NCBI GenBank assembly: GCA_963778375.1
Contig: CAVZTX010000016.1
Coordinates: 193,600 to 257,599 of the forward strand
Reading direction: 5' to 3'
Origin: CAVZTX01 sp963778375
Lineage (GTDB): Bacteria > Chloroflexota > Ktedonobacteria > Ktedonobacterales > Ktedonobacteraceae
DNA: 64,000 bases
A program made the translations under genes and the position numbers. Positions 45,473 to 54,525 of the stretch are shown in pieces. The notes under the pieces were generated by a model. The model did no database searches, was not told where the DNA came from, and was given only the letters and a program-made list of their open reading frames with translations. Within the stretch, counting starts at the first letter, position 1; every line of letters begins with the position of its first letter.

Positions 45473-45880
45473 GATTTCCCCCAATATTCGGATCCGACCA
45501 TTTACATGACATGAGCGGAGCCAGCAATTGACTTTTAAGTGAACCATACCATATACTCTATACAGACAATCCGTCTCATAGTACGGAAGGAAAAACACAA
45601 TGTCAGTCTTCTCAATAACCAACGCATAGGATTGTTGAGATACTATCCGCTTCACGAGCGTTTAGAGCTACATAGAGCAAACGACTCGCCTCACCAATGG
45701 GTGCAAGGTTCGTTTCTCTATCCCAAATATCCTCTAACACTATCCTCGGCAGCAGCAATCCTCTGTGTTCCACCCCCGAACTTCCATTCCCTTTTTGGTA
45801 AGTTTCACTGTCCGGTCAAATGGGTTCAGTCCACTGACCGCACCTGCATGCTGTCTATTATATAACGACGAGGGTAAACC
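45473..45880. other. 408-base divergent spacer before MFS gene
   Basis: No gene is supported here; the open frame that extends the acetyltransferase upstream has no family features. CGGTCA (45813-45818) and TGACCG (45835-45840) form an inverted repeat just before an ATTATATAA stretch near 45858, which may be the operator and -10 region of the MFS gene. GAGGG lies before that gene's ATG. Confidence 0.4.
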
Positions 45881-47107
45881 ATGAGAAATCGTGACGCATA
45901 TCGCGTCTACCTGCTGATAGAAGCAGCAACCTCACTGTTCTTTTTTATCATTGTAACCGTCAACTTGGTCTACCAGGTCGAAGTGGCGAAACTCAATCCG
46001 TTGCAACTTGTTCTTGTTGGGACGGTACTAGAGGGCACTAGCTTCTTGTTCCAGATTCCTACCGGCGTGCTGGCCGACGTATTCAGTCGCCGTTTGTCGG
46101 TAATCATCGGCATGTTTCTGATCGGTGTGGGCTTTGTGCTGGAAGGTTCTATACCCCGCTTTGAAACAATTCTAGCAGCGCAGGTATTGTGGGGGCTTGG
46201 CTACACCTTCGTCAGCGGTGCTGAGGAGGCCTGGATTGCCGATGAAGTTGGCGAGGAGCATGTGGGTCAGGTCTATCTACGTGGGTCGCAGTTGGGCCTG
46301 GTTGGGGCGCTGGTTGGCGCAATTGTGAGTGTCGGTCTGGCAAGTATACGAATCAATCTACCGATTGTGCTTGGCGGCGTGTTCTATATAGTTTTAGGCG
46401 TGTTTCTGGTATTTGTTATGCCAGAACACAATTTTCGTCCAACTGTCCAAGAGGAGCGATCTTCATGGCAGGCAATGGGAGACACACTGCTCAAAGGTGG
46501 ACAACTCGTCCGGCGTAGCTCAATACTGATTACCATTCTCGTCATAGCCGGGTTCTATGGAATGTCCAGCGAAGGGTTTGATCGTCTCTCGGCGGCACAC
46601 TTTCTGTTGAACTTTCAGTTTCCGAGTCTGTGGCAGTTCAAACCGGTTGTCTGGTTCGGCATCATCAGTATCGGAGGGAGGATACTGAGCATTGGTGCGA
46701 CGGAGGTGGTTCGTCGGCGACTGGATATGACGAATCATCTTGCGATAGCACGAGTGTTGTTTGCGATGAATGCGCTGCTGATTGCGAGTGTGGTTACGTT
46801 TGGGCTGGCTGGAAATTTTCCGGTGGCACTGATTGCTTTTTGGAGCGCTTCCGTCCTTCGCAGTATGAGCAACCCCATCTATACCGCCTGGCTCGCGCAG
46901 AGTATTGATCCCAAAGTGCGAGCTACTGTGCTTTCGATGAGTGGGCAGGTGGATGCGCTTGGGCAGATTGCGGGTGGCCCGGCGATTGGGGTGATTGGAA
47001 ACATCGTGTCGATTCGGGCCGCGATTGTGACAGCGGGAGCGGTGCTGTCGCCAGTGTTGGTATTGTTTGTGAGGACGATGAGACGCAACGAATCGTTGAG
47101 ATCTTGA
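45881..47107 (+). CDS. MFS transporter
   Basis: The 408-residue protein has about 12 membrane helices. The loop GVLADVFSRRLSVIIG carries the major-facilitator motif A (G-x-L-A-D-x-x-x-R-R), and VLWGLGYTFVSGAEEAW is the conserved helix 4 region of antibiotic-efflux-like members. It is predicted to be a proton-coupled exporter in the inner membrane. No local regulator is evident, though the upstream inverted repeat could bind one. Confidence 0.88.
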   Translation: MRNRDAYRVYLLIEAATSLFFFIIVTVNLVYQVEVAKLNPLQLVLVGTVLEGTSFLFQIPTGVLADVFSRRLSVIIGMFLIGVGFVLEGSIPRFETILAAQVLWGLGYTFVSGAEEAWIADEVGEEHVGQVYLRGSQLGLVGALVGAIVSVGLASIRINLPIVLGGVFYIVLGVFLVFVMPEHNFRPTVQEERSSWQAMGDTLLKGGQLVRRSSILITILVIAGFYGMSSEGFDRLSAAHFLLNFQFPSLWQFKPVVWFGIISIGGRILSIGATEVVRRRLDMTNHLAIARVLFAMNALLIASVVTFGLAGNFPVALIAFWSASVLRSMSNPIYTAWLAQSIDPKVRATVLSMSGQVDALGQIAGGPAIGVIGNIVSIRAAIVTAGAVLSPVLVLFVRTMRRNESLRS

Positions 47108-47352
47108 AAGTTTTGATGGAGGACGGATAGAGAGGCGCTGATTGAATTCTATACCAATTCGCAAACGAATGTAGAACATTCAGATGGGGAAAGCTCGTCA
47201 AGGAATGGAGGCGTGAAGGAAGCGGCTGACGATTGTCGTAACGGCGCACTGCTCTGCGGATGCCGGAGGCCGCCTCTTCTCTCACGCCGGAAGCGCTATC
47301 GCAGAGGGAAAGAGCGGGCCATGACTCACGAACGGTGCCCACCCTTTCCCGC

Positions 47353-47841
47353 TCACGGCGACTCTTCTCCTGTTTGCTCGTAGGTCTGCTCCAAAGCCGA
47401 TTGGACGAGAAAAACCGGATGGGTCAGCACTTCACGCTCAAATTCCTCAAGCGAAGAATTCTCGGTGACGCCCAGATAAGGCAGGACCAAGAGAAAGCGG
47501 TACATGCGAAAGATCACGGTAGGAACGCCTGGGGGACCAGAGCGCAACGCTTCCCGAAAGACGAGGGCTGCGGCTTCTGGCGGAAGCTCAATGGCACGAA
47601 TCTTTTCGCTGTGCCGTCTCTGGGTAAGTGTCGCCTCCCCTCGCGCCGCTCGGAGATTGCGTACCCAGTTCACGATCCCATACGAAGCGACCAGATAGCG
47701 TTTCTGCTCATGAATAAAAATGGCAACCGGGGTCACGATGAGCTTGCCACTTTTCCGTCCACGAACCGCGAGCAGTGAGAAACTCCACAGCTTAATGCCC
47801 AGGCGCAACAAAGATGTGGTCATGGTGTTGTTGATACGCAC
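47353..47841 (-). CDS. Nitroreductase/quinone family protein (deazaflavin-dependent type)
   Basis: The protein of up to 162 residues matches the Ddn-like, F420H2-dependent quinone or nitro-reductase fold: LLAVRGRKSGKLIVTPVAIFIHEQKRYLVASYGIVNWVRNLRAARGEATL is the diagnostic core (residues 23-72). It has an extended C-terminus, which normally aids membrane contact. The start is uncertain: GTG at 47841 or ATG at 47823. The expected N-terminal sequence (SQYFRAYQQ-like) lies just upstream in another frame, so the 5' end may be frame-disrupted. F420-dependent enzymes fit a Chloroflexota host. Confidence 0.78.
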   Translation of the reverse strand: MRINNTMTTSLLRLGIKLWSFSLLAVRGRKSGKLIVTPVAIFIHEQKRYLVASYGIVNWVRNLRAARGEATLTQRRHSEKIRAIELPPEAAALVFREALRSGPPGVPTVIFRMYRFLLVLPYLGVTENSSLEEFEREVLTHPVFLVQSALEQTYEQTGEESP

Positions 47842-47962
47842 GAAAGTATTGACTCAATAAGGCTTTACCATACGATCTTTGCTCCTTGAGGAGACGAATC
47901 CACCGCTCGATCAGTTCCTGCTGCTGTTCAGGTTTCGTCTCACAGACATTGATCACTGTCAC
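47792..47962 (-). pseudogene. Remnant of antibiotic-biosynthesis-monooxygenase gene fused to reductase 5' end
   Basis: A 56-codon frame reads VTVINVCETKPEQQQELIERWIRLL, matching the first strand and helix of antibiotic biosynthesis monooxygenase (ABM, ferredoxin-like) domains. It then passes into SQYFRAYQQ, which looks like the missing start of the neighbouring reductase, and ends soon after. The rest of an ABM domain (about 70 residues) is absent. The junction suggests a deletion that joined two genes. GGGAGG lies about 11 bases before the GTG. Confidence 0.45.
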
Positions 47963-48028
47963 CAGATTAGCCTCCCGAGAAAGATGATCTGGAGAAGACG
48001 TGCAATCTTGATGACAAAAATCTCCCTC

Positions 48029-48472
48029 CTATTGCTCGACGGCGAGCGTCGTCAGCAGGCTGATGGTGATGAGAGCTGAGACACAATGCATCACGATCAT
48101 CGTCCAGAAGATGGGCAGGTTCATGCCCGTTGCAGGAAGCCAGTGACCAGCCAGTTGCAGGAGGGGATTCAGAAACGAGACCACCAGGGCAATACCTCCC
48201 ATGATCCGAAAGCTCCGAACAGGATGGCTGCTCACACGATCGACCAGCACAAAGGCGAGGAGGGCCAGTACCAGGAAGACAACGGTAGTGATAATGATCA
48301 CAGGTGCCTGCAAGTACGGAAAGCTCGAAGACACGCCGAAGAAGCTGACCGCGAACGAACGAACGACAAGATTCACCAACACCGCAAGAACGATTGTCAG
48401 CGGTCCAACCCACACGAGTTTGCGGGTCGCCACCCTTTCTTGGGGTGTTGAACGAGTGGAAGTGGATACCAT
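48029..48472 (-). CDS. DUF6069-like four-helix membrane protein
   Basis: The 147-residue protein has four hydrophobic helices (about residues 22-45, 53-75, 90-112, 117-142) after a short polar start. The pattern and the VRSFRIMGGIALVVSFLNPLLQL segment resemble the DUF6069 family seen in Actinobacteria and Chloroflexota. Function is unknown. AAGGAAAA lies before the ATG. Confidence 0.65.
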   Translation of the reverse strand: MVSTSTRSTPQERVATRKLVWVGPLTIVLAVLVNLVVRSFAVSFFGVSSSFPYLQAPVIIITTVVFLVLALLAFVLVDRVSSHPVRSFRIMGGIALVVSFLNPLLQLAGHWLPATGMNLPIFWTMIVMHCVSALITISLLTTLAVEQ

Positions 48473-48700
48473 GTTCTTTTTCCTTAGACGTTACTATTGA
48501 ACCAGGTCCCCTCGACACAGGGCCGGTGCAAGGTGTAAACTGCCACAAAGGATAGTCAAAGCGCATTGCCTCCGTTTTCTATGGAAAGCATACCAGCATT
48601 ATGGACTTGTGCAAAGAGCCACTTTTTGCAATAATTACTATGCCATTTAAACGTTTGGTCATGAATCTTACACCATGCGTCGATCACCAGGAGAGCGAGT

Positions 48701-49585
48701 ATGCCCAGGCGCGTTCAGCCAATTAATCGGCCAGAGATCAGACTGGATGCTACATTACCGGTGCCGCTCTACAAGCAGCTCTATGAGCGCCTACGCGGTG
48801 CCATCTTGACAGGGCAATTGGAGCGTGGAATGCGTCTACCCTCCACACGCACCTTAGCCAGTGAGCTGGGCGTGGCGCGCATGACGATTGCTCTGGCCTA
48901 TGAGCAGTTGGTGTTGGAGGGCTATCTGGAGAGCCGGGTAGGACAGGGGACGGTGGTCGCGCGCTCTTTGCCTGCGACGCTTTTCAACACTCAGAAGGGC
49001 AGCAAGCGGGAAGACCGAATAGACTCGGGGAGGGCTTCTTCCATCCACATAGCTTCGTGCCTGCGCCAGCTCAAGGACATCCCGTGGCCTTCCTATATCG
49101 GTACCTTCTCGAAAGTGCTCTTTCCCGCCTTGCGCCTGGGCTACCTGGTCACGCCCACCGAACTGATCGAGCCTTTGCTGACCATGCGGCGCTTTCTCGA
49201 TGTGCACCTTCCCATGTTGGAGCAGATGGCGCTCTTCGACTTTCTGCATGAGGGCCATTACGCCCGCCATCTGCGTCATATGCGTCACCATTACAAGCAG
49301 CATCGCGATCTGCTTCAGAGCGAGCTGCAAACTCATCTGGGCGACCTGTTAGAAGTTCACGCTCCCGAGGTCGGGATGCATCTTGTCGGATGGCTTCCGC
49401 CTGGGAAAGATGATCGGCACGCCGCTAGTCTAGCCGCGCAGATAGGTATTCGGGTCCTGCCTATCTCCATCTACAGCCTCGAGCCACTATCTCGCGGGGG
49501 GCTGGTCTTTGGCTATGCCAGAACCGACGAAGAGGCTATCCCCCATGAGGTGAAAATGCTGGCAGCGGCGCTCGAACAACTCTGA
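48701..49585 (+). pseudogene. MocR/GntR-type regulator with internal deletion of the aminotransferase domain
   Basis: The 294-residue product has a full GntR winged-helix (residues 14-85: PVPLYKQLYERLRGAILTGQL, LPSTRTLASELGVARMTIALAYEQL) and then, after about 45 residues, joins YIGTFSKVLFPALRLGYLV, the PLP-lysine segment of a fold-type I aminotransferase. MocR/PdxR proteins are about 470-500 residues, so roughly 190 residues with the cofactor Asp and substrate pocket are missing, in frame. It may bind DNA but should not fold a full PLP domain. AGGAG precedes the ATG. Confidence 0.75.
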
Positions 49586-49655
49586 CACACTGGATAGCTG
49601 AATAGCATTAGAAAGCTTTGCTCAGATCAGATGAGTTTTTCTACACTGATTCGCC

Positions 49656-50393
49656 TTATCTTCTGTTTGCCGGATCCTTATCAGCCTGGAGGTCACGATG
49701 CGACTCTTTTCCTTGTGCAGGCTGCTGGCTATCTTTCTTCTCTGATTGATAGTCGTCAAGAGGTCCAGGCATAGCCTGTTCCGCTTCTTCCTCCAGTCGC
49801 TTCTCATTGCGGCGCAAGAAGATTAGTCCTGCGATGATAGCAAGTGCTGCCAGTATAAGCGCGATGATTCCCACCGTACCTGTCAGTCGATGCACATTGT
49901 CACCAAGGATGTAGCCACCTAATCCATAGAGCGTTGCCCATACGATGCCACCGAGCGCGTTGAAGAGCAGAAACCGTCCCCACGGCATACGGTTGGTGCC
50001 AGCAAGGAAGGCCGCCCAGGCACGTAGGACGGCGACAAAGCGGCCAAAGAAGACGACTTTGCCTCCGTGTTTGCGGAAGAGATACTGACCCAGTTTCAGC
50101 TTGCGCTCATCGAGGCGAATGTAGTGACCATAGCGACGTAGCAAACGATAACCACCCTCGCGCCCAACCCAGAAGCCAAGGTTATCACCCAAAATTGCAC
50201 CACAGGCTGCCGCTACAATGACCAATGGAAGAGATAGTTTATGTGTCGTTCCCGCGGTAATGGCAGCAAGGAGGAGTATTGTTTCGCCAGGGAATGGAAT
50301 ACCCGTGCTTTCAATGGCAACAAAGAACAGAATTGCCCAATAGCCGTAGGTTGTCAGTAGATGTGTCAGATCAGATGGGGAAATATGGAACAT
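49656..50393 (-). CDS. DedA family membrane protein
   Basis: The protein of about 245 residues has the DedA/SNARE-associated (VTT) domain: GIPFPGETILLLAAI near residue 33, GDNLGFWVGREGGYRLL, the FGRFVAVLRAWAAFLAGTNRMPWGRF stretch and a final membrane helix with a polar tail. DedA proteins move lipids, such as undecaprenyl phosphate or phosphatidylethanolamine, across the membrane. The ATG at 50393 (MFHISPSD) begins where homologues do; the 16 codons before it look non-native. Confidence 0.88.
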   Translation of the reverse strand: MFHISPSDLTHLLTTYGYWAILFFVAIESTGIPFPGETILLLAAITAGTTHKLSLPLVIVAAACGAILGDNLGFWVGREGGYRLLRRYGHYIRLDERKLKLGQYLFRKHGGKVVFFGRFVAVLRAWAAFLAGTNRMPWGRFLLFNALGGIVWATLYGLGGYILGDNVHRLTGTVGIIALILAALAIIAGLIFLRRNEKRLEEEAEQAMPGPLDDYQSEKKDSQQPAQGKESHRDLQADKDPANRR

Positions 50394-50453
50394 TGCATGT
50401 CTACTTTCTCTGTTACATTCCTGGCACGTTACTGCACTCAAGGACTACATACC

Positions 50454-50972
50454 TTACCCTTGCAGAGATTGGGCCACATCATCAGGGATGACCAGTACAT
50501 CCCGCCCCCAGCTTGTCACCTGTGCAGCGGAGAAGGTTGAATAATTGCCACTAATACGTTCGCGCAAACCTCTGGAAAGCTCGAAGGCGGATATGCGAAG
50601 GGCTTTAGGTGAGCTAGTATCAATCAGCACATCGCCAATACTGCCAACAAGCGTTCCACTTGCGCTCATGATTTTATATGAGAGCAGACTCTGACCGAGG
50701 GGGAGCGTCGCTACATGCTCATCTTCCGACTCGTTCCATAGTGCCTCTTCACTGGCAGCGGTAATCGCATCTTGTCCAATCGCGTCAACGTTGGCTACCA
50801 GTAACCCTTTATGTCCAAACAGTCCCGTCTTGACGCGAAGCGCGTAAATATTCTGTGAGCTTGGCACGAAGTAGAAATCATCGCATGTGCCTTCTTTTTT
50901 CCCGCCTGCGAGAGTGACGACAGCCAGGCCACGCAGTTCCGACCATTTTCGAGTTGTCTGAATATTGTCCAT
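50454..50972 (-). CDS. PRC-barrel domain protein
   Basis: The 172-residue protein has PRC-barrel strands near residues 8-40 (SELRGLAVVTLAGGKKEGTCDDFYF) and again near 95-125 (ILSYKIMSASGTLVGSIGDVLIDTSSP). Such barrels occur in photosystem H subunits and the rRNA-processing RimM, and free forms have unknown roles. The ATG at 50972 follows AAGGAA; earlier codons do not fit. The adjacent DedA is downstream on the same strand, 60 bases away. Confidence 0.78.
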   Translation of the reverse strand: MDNIQTTRKWSELRGLAVVTLAGGKKEGTCDDFYFVPSSQNIYALRVKTGLFGHKGLLVANVDAIGQDAITAASEEALWNESEDEHVATLPLGQSLLSYKIMSASGTLVGSIGDVLIDTSSPKALRISAFELSRGLRERISGNYSTFSAAQVTSWGRDVLVIPDDVAQSLQG

Positions 50973-51193
50973 AGGATTGTTCCTTGCTAGAAAACGCGGT
51001 TTGGTAATGATACGTTTATAGGAGGTTAAGGGTGTCATCAGCGAGTTAGGCTGGCTTTATCTGGTGCTTTTAGTAATTGGCAAGAAGTATTCCTATCCCT
51101 TTTCCAAGGGCAGTTAGGGTAGAAGAGGTACCCGGACAGAATTTTTCCCTTGACGCTTGCTGTCTTCTGGAACGCTTTCGTTTTTATCAGAGA

Positions 51194-54133
51194 TCAACTA
51201 CACACAGAATGTGTAGGAAACTGCGTCAGTGGTGGTGCACCTACCAGAAACTGTCCCAGCACCGCATCCATTTTGAAAAAATTATCTTTACCAAAGCACA
51301 TAACAACAGTTGCCTTGTCGATTACGCCCCCATCAGGCCCAAAAGAAATTGCTCCACTGACTCCTTGAAAGGCATTCTTGCCAGTTATCCCGCTTAAAAT
51401 CTGCCAGAGATCACTTCCTCGGAGATCACTTCCCAGGAAAGGCCCTTTTGTAAGAGCCATGCCAGATGCATATAACAGAACAGAGATGGCATCATAGGGA
51501 AGAATATCGTTGCCGGAAGCACGATCGTACTCGTAAGCTCCAGTGGGATGTTGCTTTTGAGGGTCGTAAGCGGCTTTAAAGTCAGCGAAAAAAGGAGGTT
51601 TCTGTGCGGTGAGGCCGAGAAAATCCCACTCATCTGGATAGGCGCCGGCTGTAAAATGCAAATGACTTAGACCAGGATGCGCTGATGGAGGATATCCTTG
51701 TACCAGGTATAAAGCATTCGGGCCTATAATTGGTGGATCGTTAGGTTGCACATGAGCGAGTAGTGTACCTGCGTCGGTAGAACGACCTGCAAAGTAGATT
51801 GCCTCAGGATGCTTGCTCAACGCATCTTGTAAGAGTGCGGGAAGCGTCTGCGGTTTCCCTGCTGTGTAATGCTCCGTGGCGATAATAGTATTACCATCAC
51901 CTGTGAATGTCTGTGTGAAACCAGTGGCTATACCCCGACTTTGGTCATCCTTTGGATCAGAGAACAAGACGGCTGTCTTCGCATGCAAAGTCTTCTCAAG
52001 TGCCTGAGCACCAAGACTTCCTTGTCTTGCGCCACTTGCAACGACACGGAAGGAGTAGGAAGACCTTCCTGTTAACACGTCAGTACCTGTATTTGAGACC
52101 ATAGGGATATGTGCTGGTGCAAGAACTGTTAGCGCATTGAGCAATTGGGCGTCGAGGGTCCAGCCCATCACTCCTACAATCGTCTTATCTGTCTGTGATA
52201 ATTGTGCGATCTGCTTTGCCACAAATGTTGCATATGTTGGATCGCTACCGGAGTTTGCAATCAGGAGGTACACTTGCACACCATCAGGAAGCTTTTGTTT
52301 GCTGTTGTACTCTTCTTGCGCTATGTAAACGCCACGCAGGTTAGCTTGCCCAGTAGCGATACCACTTCCAGTGAGGGTTGTACCAATAACGACGGTGAGC
52401 CATGGATGACCGGATTCGCGGACGCGTAAATCTTCCAAATAGATGAGAGCCTCAGCATCATTTGTATCTTTGGCAACTGCTTGTTGCCAAAGATAATTGG
52501 CAGAGTCAAAGTCATTGACTTTCGATTTGGCTGCTGCTTGAAGCTTAAGCGAACCATCAGGACGATTCGTATCAAAAGCAAAATTTCCATCGCTAATGCC
52601 GATATACTCACCCGTAGGTGCCTTCACCGTGCAAACGCAAGTAGGAGGCTGCGAGAGAACGTTTTGGGCAGACCGAGAACTGCTAGCACTACCGTGAAGA
52701 GAGGAGAGGGCAAAGTACAAGAGAGGAAAGAGCAATAGAAGAAGGACGATTAAGCCAATTAGAGCAAGAGTGCGATTTTTCGGCCTATGACGAAGGCCAG
52801 CCCAGTTTGATACAGGTAGTGCCATATCTGACTGTTGCTGTATGGGAAGCAATTGATTTAGGGGGGTTGGTGGAGTGATTGGAAGGATTTCACGTACTGC
52901 GGGTTGCACAGTATACGGATTAGCAGATATCCCTATCGTTTCGACATTCCTGGCATTGTCTGTGAGACGGCTTGATTCTGTGGCTGATATGGTCGATAAG
53001 ATGCCGGTTTCTTCGGTTGATTTGACTGCGATAGTCAGAATCAATGCTCCCCTTGATCTACCATCATCAAGCAATTCACCTAGACCTTCGAGACGGATCT
53101 CTTGCCCATTCTGGGCATTTGCCGGGACAAATACTGTGACTTGTCGTCCTCCTGACAAGGATATGACACGTGAGGTGCCAACCTGTGCTTCTGCAGTGCT
53201 GATAGCAAGTACCGCATAGTAGTCACTTTTAGTAGACGTATTTAAATGTGGCATATGCATCGAAGGACTAATTTGCAGAGCTTGCACCGTCTGATTAAAG
53301 GCATGTGCGAATGCGGTTATGGAGGCAAAACGCATGTTGGGAGCTTTCGCCAGCGCAGTCAAGAGGACAGTATCGATCTCTTTGGAAAGGCGTGGGTTGA
53401 AGGTACTGGGTGAAGTAGGCTGTGCAATAAGATGTTGATACATCATCTGCCCAAATCCTCCCTGAAACGGTGGATGCCCCGTGAGGAGTTCGTAGGTCAT
53501 CACGGCCAGCCCATATTGGTCTGTCGCAGGTACGGGTTTACCTTCCCATTGTTCGGGTGCCATATAGGTAGGCGTCCCACGAATAGATTGGCTCGTATCC
53601 GCAGTTGATGTTGCAAGTCTTGCAATCCCAAAATCAGCTAGCAATACATCAGGATAAGTCGGAGTTTCTGGTCTATGACGTATGAGAAAGTTTGAGGGTT
53701 TCACATCCTGATGGATAATCTGACGGGAGTGGGCATGTTGAAGTGCCCCTGCCGCTTGATGAACGATATGAGCTACTTCTTCTGTCGAGGAGGATTTCTC
53801 TGGGGAACGCTGACGTAAGCGATCTAGCAACGACCCTTCTTGACGGTAGGGCATTACTAGATAGACGAGGGTTATATTATTGAAATGATCCTCTCCATAA
53901 TCGAATAAAGGTAAGATGTGTGGATGATCCAACTGAGCAATGGCTTTTACCTCTCGTTGGAAGAGCCGGAGTTCTTCTCCATTGGCACCCGAACTTGTCT
54001 CGATTCGAATTACTTTGATAGCGACCTGCTGTCCAATACGTTCGTCTTCCGCCAAGTACACAAACCCCATCCCTCCATTACCAATCTGACGCAAGATTCG
54101 ATAGCGACCAATTTGATGCCCTTCCAATAACAT
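51194..54133 (-). CDS. Receptor Ser/Thr kinase with DnaJ-C-like module and periplasmic-binding-protein ectodomain
   Basis: The 979-residue protein has a kinase domain (about 8-275) with GNGGMGFVY, VAIK, HQDVKPSN and DFG, so it is probably active. Residues about 305-370 (SRVISLSGGRQVTVFVPANAQNGQEIRLEGLGE) resemble a DnaJ C-terminal substrate domain. One membrane helix (about 458-480) leads to an outside tail. From about residue 580 a type 1 periplasmic-binding fold follows (branched-amino-acid binding-protein-like): TLTGSGIATGQANLRGVYIAQEEYN, VVGVMGW-like and PMVSNTGTD. It should sense a small solute outside and signal inward. It is divergent from the pseudokinase-DinG gene. Confidence 0.88.
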   Translation of the reverse strand: MLLEGHQIGRYRILRQIGNGGMGFVYLAEDERIGQQVAIKVIRIETSSGANGEELRLFQREVKAIAQLDHPHILPLFDYGEDHFNNITLVYLVMPYRQEGSLLDRLRQRSPEKSSSTEEVAHIVHQAAGALQHAHSRQIIHQDVKPSNFLIRHRPETPTYPDVLLADFGIARLATSTADTSQSIRGTPTYMAPEQWEGKPVPATDQYGLAVMTYELLTGHPPFQGGFGQMMYQHLIAQPTSPSTFNPRLSKEIDTVLLTALAKAPNMRFASITAFAHAFNQTVQALQISPSMHMPHLNTSTKSDYYAVLAISTAEAQVGTSRVISLSGGRQVTVFVPANAQNGQEIRLEGLGELLDDGRSRGALILTIAVKSTEETGILSTISATESSRLTDNARNVETIGISANPYTVQPAVREILPITPPTPLNQLLPIQQQSDMALPVSNWAGLRHRPKNRTLALIGLIVLLLLLFPLLYFALSSLHGSASSSRSAQNVLSQPPTCVCTVKAPTGEYIGISDGNFAFDTNRPDGSLKLQAAAKSKVNDFDSANYLWQQAVAKDTNDAEALIYLEDLRVRESGHPWLTVVIGTTLTGSGIATGQANLRGVYIAQEEYNSKQKLPDGVQVYLLIANSGSDPTYATFVAKQIAQLSQTDKTIVGVMGWTLDAQLLNALTVLAPAHIPMVSNTGTDVLTGRSSYSFRVVASGARQGSLGAQALEKTLHAKTAVLFSDPKDDQSRGIATGFTQTFTGDGNTIIATEHYTAGKPQTLPALLQDALSKHPEAIYFAGRSTDAGTLLAHVQPNDPPIIGPNALYLVQGYPPSAHPGLSHLHFTAGAYPDEWDFLGLTAQKPPFFADFKAAYDPQKQHPTGAYEYDRASGNDILPYDAISVLLYASGMALTKGPFLGSDLRGSDLWQILSGITGKNAFQGVSGAISFGPDGGVIDKATVVMCFGKDNFFKMDAVLGQFLVGAPPLTQFPTHSVCS

Positions 54134-54525
54134 ATTTCAGCCTCATACTTTCTTGGTCATATATGTAGTTCTCTATTAAAAACAGATAAACCATGGAAGT
54201 GAAAGGGGATACCGATATCTAGTTTACCTCAACCTTTAAAAAAATACAAGGCCGATCTCTATCATATCAAGGATGCTATACCGATTTTGCAAGGTGTGAA
54301 GGTGATCTAGCAGGTTCTAAAGGTAAAATCTGCATCATATTCCTAATACCAAATACTCCTACCTACATAAAAGGAAACAGAAAATTCTACTGCCATGAAG
54401 AAAGATGAAGCATGATGCCTTTCAAAGGAAACAGTACTCCCGTCAATCCCTCTTTCTCCCACATGATATAATACTCTACATCCGGCACAAACATTCGTTC
54501 ACATATCGGGGAAGAGAGTAGCACC
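54134..54525. other. 392-base divergent promoter region
   Basis: The spacer between the two divergent kinase-like genes is AT-rich and non-coding. A perfect TATAAT (54468-54473) lies 53 bases before the pseudokinase-DinG ATG; the -35 is weak. No clear promoter for the minus-strand kinase was found. GGGGAAGAGAG lies upstream of the DinG-fusion ATG. Confidence 0.4.

Noticed and set aside
45473..45655. Upstream extension of the acetyltransferase frame
   Set aside because: The residues before MQFIFKRMDEAD match no GNAT features; a GTG with GGGGGA upstream explains the start.
47260..47778. 172-codon plus-strand frame
   Set aside because: Antisense to the reductase gene with its diagnostic core; composition is unlike a protein.
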